Origin: Clostridium tertium
GTDB lineage: Bacteria > Bacillota > Clostridia > Clostridiales > Clostridiaceae
Direction of reading: 5' to 3'
NCBI RefSeq assembly: GCF_017873245.1
Contig: NZ_JAGGJY010000009.1
Span: forward strand, 1 to 64,000
Length of the DNA: 64,000 bases
The translations under genes were made by a program, and so were the position numbers. Below the pieces are notes generated by a model that did no database searches, had not been told where the DNA came from, and saw nothing but the letters and a program-made list of their open reading frames with translations. This document shows positions 63,573 to 64,000 of the stretch, in pieces (within the stretch, counting starts at the first letter, position 1; each line of letters begins with the position of its first letter).

Positions 63573-64000
63573 CTATATTATAACTTCTATATTAAGGCTT
63601 CCTTTACCTTTTGGAATTAAATCATTATTAGCTTTTTCTCCATTGATTGTAATTCCCTTATCCTCACCACGTTTAACTTTTATATTATAATCTTCTGTCT
63701 CATTTTTAATATTTATATCATATTCATTCCATATTTCTGGAATACATGGTTCAATTTTATATCCTTTTCCTTCTATTTTCTTTAAGCCTAATATATCTTC
63801 AAGTCCTACTTTATACATCCAACCTGAAGCTCCGGTGTACCAGCTCCAGCCACCTCTTCCACCATGAGGTTCTTTTATATATACATCTGCTGCCATTACA
63901 TAAGGTTCTACTTTATAGCTTCTTGCTTCAAGCTCTGTATTAGAATGATTTATAGGGTTTATCATATTATAATATTTCCATGCCTTATCTCCTAAGCCAA
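63573..64000 (-). CDS. C-terminal end of a GH94-type glycoside phosphorylase (partial)
   Basis: The frame is open through the right edge, so only about 142 C-terminal residues are present; the Met at 63965 is internal, preceded in frame by GLGDKAWKYYN. The block KVEPYVMAADVYIKEPHGGR, GGWSWYTGASGWMYKVGLED and YKIEPCIPEIW is diagnostic of GH94 enzymes (cellobiose, chitobiose or laminaribiose phosphorylases) and cyclic beta-1,2-glucan synthase C-termini. Length and substrate class cannot be judged from this part. An N,N'-diacetylchitobiose-type phosphorylase would fit the N-glycan theme but is unproven. Confidence 0.85.
   Translation of the reverse strand, partial: GLGDKAWKYYNMINPINHSNTELEARSYKVEPYVMAADVYIKEPHGGRGGWSWYTGASGWMYKVGLEDILGLKKIEGKGYKIEPCIPEIWNEYDINIKNETEDYNIKVKRGEDKGITINGEKANNDLIPKGKGSLNIEVII

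Noticed and set aside
1..64000. CRISPR arrays, tRNA, rRNA or known riboswitches
   Set aside because: No regularly spaced repeats, cloverleaf sequences or recognisable riboswitch cores were seen by eye; a covariance-model scan could not be run.

Overview
The window looks like a chromosomal segment of a low-GC Gram-positive anaerobe, most likely a gut Clostridium (sensu stricto). It is very A+T-rich, has strong GGAGG ribosome binding sites, uses clostridial protein families throughout, and carries a choloylglycine (bile salt) hydrolase that closely resembles the C. perfringens enzyme as I remember it. I cannot name the species. No rRNA, tRNA or CRISPR was seen.

The dominant theme is intracellular breakdown of imported mannose- and GlcNAc-containing oligosaccharides, as expected for host N-glycans. 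At 2.9-11.6 kb lies an ABC importer with a GH130 phosphorylase, then a LacI regulator, a deaminase-like protein, a DUF1861 protein and a GH13 alpha-glucosidase. At 19.6-23.0 kb are a ROK kinase, a GH1 enzyme and a divergent GntR/UTRA regulator with a palindromic operator. At 23.1-33.0 kb are a GH20 hexosaminidase, an 838-residue protein of uncertain function, a GH38 alpha-mannosidase and two LplB/LplC-type permeases. At 33.3-39.0 kb are a YesMN two-component system, a YesL protein and a GH125 exo-alpha-1,6-mannosidase. The likely binding protein for the Lpl-type permeases is at 43.8-45.2 kb, followed by an aldo-keto reductase, a second ROK kinase, a second GntR/UTRA regulator, mannose-6-phosphate isomerase and a Cof-type phosphatase. 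The right edge holds the C-terminal end of a GH94 phosphorylase-type gene and methylglyoxal synthase. None of the glycosidases shows a signal peptide, so the sugars are inferred to be imported and then trimmed to mannose, glucose and GlcNAc derivatives inside the cell.

The most striking structure is a 5,555-bp transposon-like cassette at 13965-19519. It has imperfect terminal inverted repeats (21 of the outer 25 bases match, starting GGCTCTGTTTT) and a perfect 8-bp target duplication, AATTATTA. It carries no transposase. Its cargo is a LanFEG/CprABC-type peptide-resistance ABC transporter, a PspC-domain protein and a matching two-component system, plus about 450 bp of conspicuously G+C-richer relic DNA at the right end. 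It sits immediately outside the terminator of the GH1-ROK operon. A third copy of the outer 14 bp lies alone near 63.4 kb.

The rest is accessory: an AgrA-like regulator with the start of its probable sensor kinase, an MFS transporter, a heterodimeric ABC exporter next to an AraC regulator, two unknown small proteins (one of 52 residues), a chemoreceptor with a very basic N-terminus, a two-component system whose sensor has a Met/His-rich outer loop, an IS1595-like transposase ORF that appears to have lost catalytic residues, a cupin, and a YhgE/Pip membrane protein with a TetR regulator nearby. Family assignments are from recognition of the translated sequences; no database search was run.
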